Assembly: GCA_028290695.1 (NCBI GenBank)
Contig: JAQGJJ010000188.1
Coordinates: forward strand, 1-38,056
Reading direction: 5' to 3'
Origin: Enterovirga sp.
Lineage (GTDB): Bacteria > Pseudomonadota > Alphaproteobacteria > Rhizobiales > Beijerinckiaceae
Length of the DNA: 38,056 nucleotides
The notes beneath the pieces are model-generated. The model was given only the letters and a program-made list of their open reading frames with translations, did no database searches and was not told the DNA's origin. Below, piece by piece: positions 36,702 to 38,056 of the stretch; the first letter of the stretch is position 1; every line of letters starts with the position of its first letter. Made by a program: the position numbers and the translations under genes.

Positions 36702-38056
36702 TCACTCTGCGGCGATCGGGCGGCCGATTGGCGGTCCGGCCTCCCCATCTTGGCGCTCATCGAAGCCGTCGAGCGCCAAGCCGCGAGCTTGCAGGCGCCA
36801 CATTCGCCGGTACAGCCCGGCGCGCCCGAGAAGCTCCGCCGGAACTCCGTCCTGAACGACCCGGCCGTCCTGGATCACGATCACGCGGTCGAACGTGGCG
36901 AGCGTGGAGAGGCGATGCGCGACCGCGATCACGGTCCTGCCCTTCATCCGGGTCAGCAGCGAGTTCTGGATCTCGATCTCGGACTCCGTATCGAGGGCGG
37001 ACGTTGCTTCGTCGAAGATGATGATCGGGGCGTCCTTGAGGAATGCGCGTGCGATGCCGATCCTCTGGCGTTGGCCTCCCGACAGCTTGGTCCCGCGCTC
37101 GCCAACGATCGTCTCGTAGCCGTCCGGAAGAGCGTCGACGAAGACGTCGCAATGGGCTGCCCGGGCAGCCTCGGCGACTTCCTCGTCCGTGGCCGAGGGT
37201 CGTGCGAACCGTATGTTCTCCCGCACGCTGCGATGGAACAGCCCGATATCCTGAGGAACGACCGCAAGCGCGGCCCGCAGGGAATCCTGCGTCACTTCAT
37301 CGATTCGCAGCCCGTCGATCAGGATGGACCCGTGTTGCACGTCGTAGAGGCGCTGCAGGAGATGCACGAGGGTCGATTTGCCCGCCCCCGAGGGGCCGAC
37401 GATGCCGACCTTCTGGCCGCCAGGGACCGTGAGCGTGAGTTCGTGCGTGGCATCCTTGGCGCCGGAATAGGAGAAGCTCACGTCCCGGAATTCGATGGCG
37501 CCCGCTTTGGTGACGAGGGCCGGCGCTTCGGCTCGGTCGACGACGGTCTGCTTCTGACCGATCGTCTTCAGCGTCTCGTCGATGAAGCCGACATGTTGCC
37601 CGACGTCGACCAGGGAAAGTGCGAGATCGCGGGAGCTGTGCAGAATCCGGAAGGTCAGGGTCGAGACGACGACGACGTCGCCGGGGCTGATCCGGCCGGC
37701 CGTCCACAGCAGCACTGCCCAGGTCAGCATCCCGGCGGCCGCAACGCACAGAACCAGATCGTGCAGCAGTCGCGCCTTCTCGATGTGCATCCAGCTCGCA
37801 CGCTGCGATCGTGCCTCCGCACCGAAGGCAGCCCCGAGGCGGTCGAATTCGCGGCTTCGCGCCGAGAAGGCCTTCACGGCCCACATGTTCGTGATGGTGT
37901 CGATCAACTCGCCCGCGACGGTGCTCGCGCGGCCGGAATACTCGCGATGACGCGGGCGCCCCTGCTCGCCGAACCAGATGAGCATCAGCGTCACGAGGAT
38001 CACGGCGGCCGAGAGCGCGCCCGCCATGGCGAGATCGATCGAGCTGAAGATGATCA
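36702..38056 (-). CDS. ABC transporter, fused permease-ATPase (exporter type), 5' truncated by window edge
   Basis: Walker A GPSGAGKST, LSGGQRQRIGIARAFL, Walker B IIIFDEATSALD; partial TMD; frame open to base 38056. Confidence 0.95.
   Translation of the reverse strand, partial: IIFSSIDLAMAGALSAAVILVTLMLIWFGEQGRPRHREYSGRASTVAGELIDTITNMWAVKAFSARSREFDRLGAAFGAEARSQRASWMHIEKARLLHDLVLCVAAAGMLTWAVLLWTAGRISPGDVVVVSTLTFRILHSSRDLALSLVDVGQHVGFIDETLKTIGQKQTVVDRAEAPALVTKAGAIEFRDVSFSYSGAKDATHELTLTVPGGQKVGIVGPSGAGKSTLVHLLQRLYDVQHGSILIDGLRIDEVTQDSLRAALAVVPQDIGLFHRSVRENIRFARPSATDEEVAEAARAAHCDVFVDALPDGYETIVGERGTKLSGGQRQRIGIARAFLKDAPIIIFDEATSALDTESEIEIQNSLLTRMKGRTVIAVAHRLSTLATFDRVIVIQDGRVVQDGVPAELLGRAGLYRRMWRLQARGLALDGFDERQDGEAGPPIGRPIAAE

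Noticed and set aside
35546-37021. 491-aa plus-strand ORF across the PLP enzyme and ABC transporter
   Set aside because: Antisense to two well-supported genes; no recognisable domain.
1-38056. CRISPR arrays, IS elements/transposases, prophage genes, rRNA or tRNA genes
   Set aside because: None seen: no regularly spaced direct repeats, no DDE transposase or integrase motifs, no recognisable tRNA cloverleaf with CCA-type end or rRNA sequence; a tRNAscan/Infernal run would be decisive.

Overview
This is a GC-rich bacterial chromosomal window, probably alphaproteobacterial by gene style (inference). It holds about 37 tightly packed CDSs, and I saw no rRNA, tRNA, CRISPR array, transposase or phage genes. 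The left part (about 1.8-8.9 kb) encodes a complete carotenoid pathway: crtX-crtY-crtI-crtB on + converge on crtE-crtZ-crtW on -, predicting astaxanthin and its glucosides. The middle holds an alpha/beta hydrolase, an MFS carrier, an orphan TakP-like TRAP binding protein, PAP2, OsmC, an inositol-monophosphatase-like protein, a MotA/ExbB plus OmpA-MotB-like pair, an NhaD-like antiporter and an SDR. It also holds a GntR / MHS-transporter / M24 / AGE-epimerase locus, an MBL hydrolase, two small proteins (one, 59 aa, is missing from the supplied ORF track) and an LLM flavin oxidoreductase. The most interesting part is about 27.5-35.2 kb. There a DctPQM TRAP transporter is divergent from a CaiB/BaiF CoA-transferase, an acyl-CoA dehydrogenase lacking the usual C-terminal catalytic Glu but keeping an isovaleryl-CoA-dehydrogenase-type Glu, an alpha-methylacyl-CoA racemase and an IclR regulator. 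Nested inverted repeats lie in the divergent promoter region. I propose this is an uptake and catabolic module for a 2-methyl-branched carboxylic acid. All homology calls are motif recognition by eye; no searches were run.
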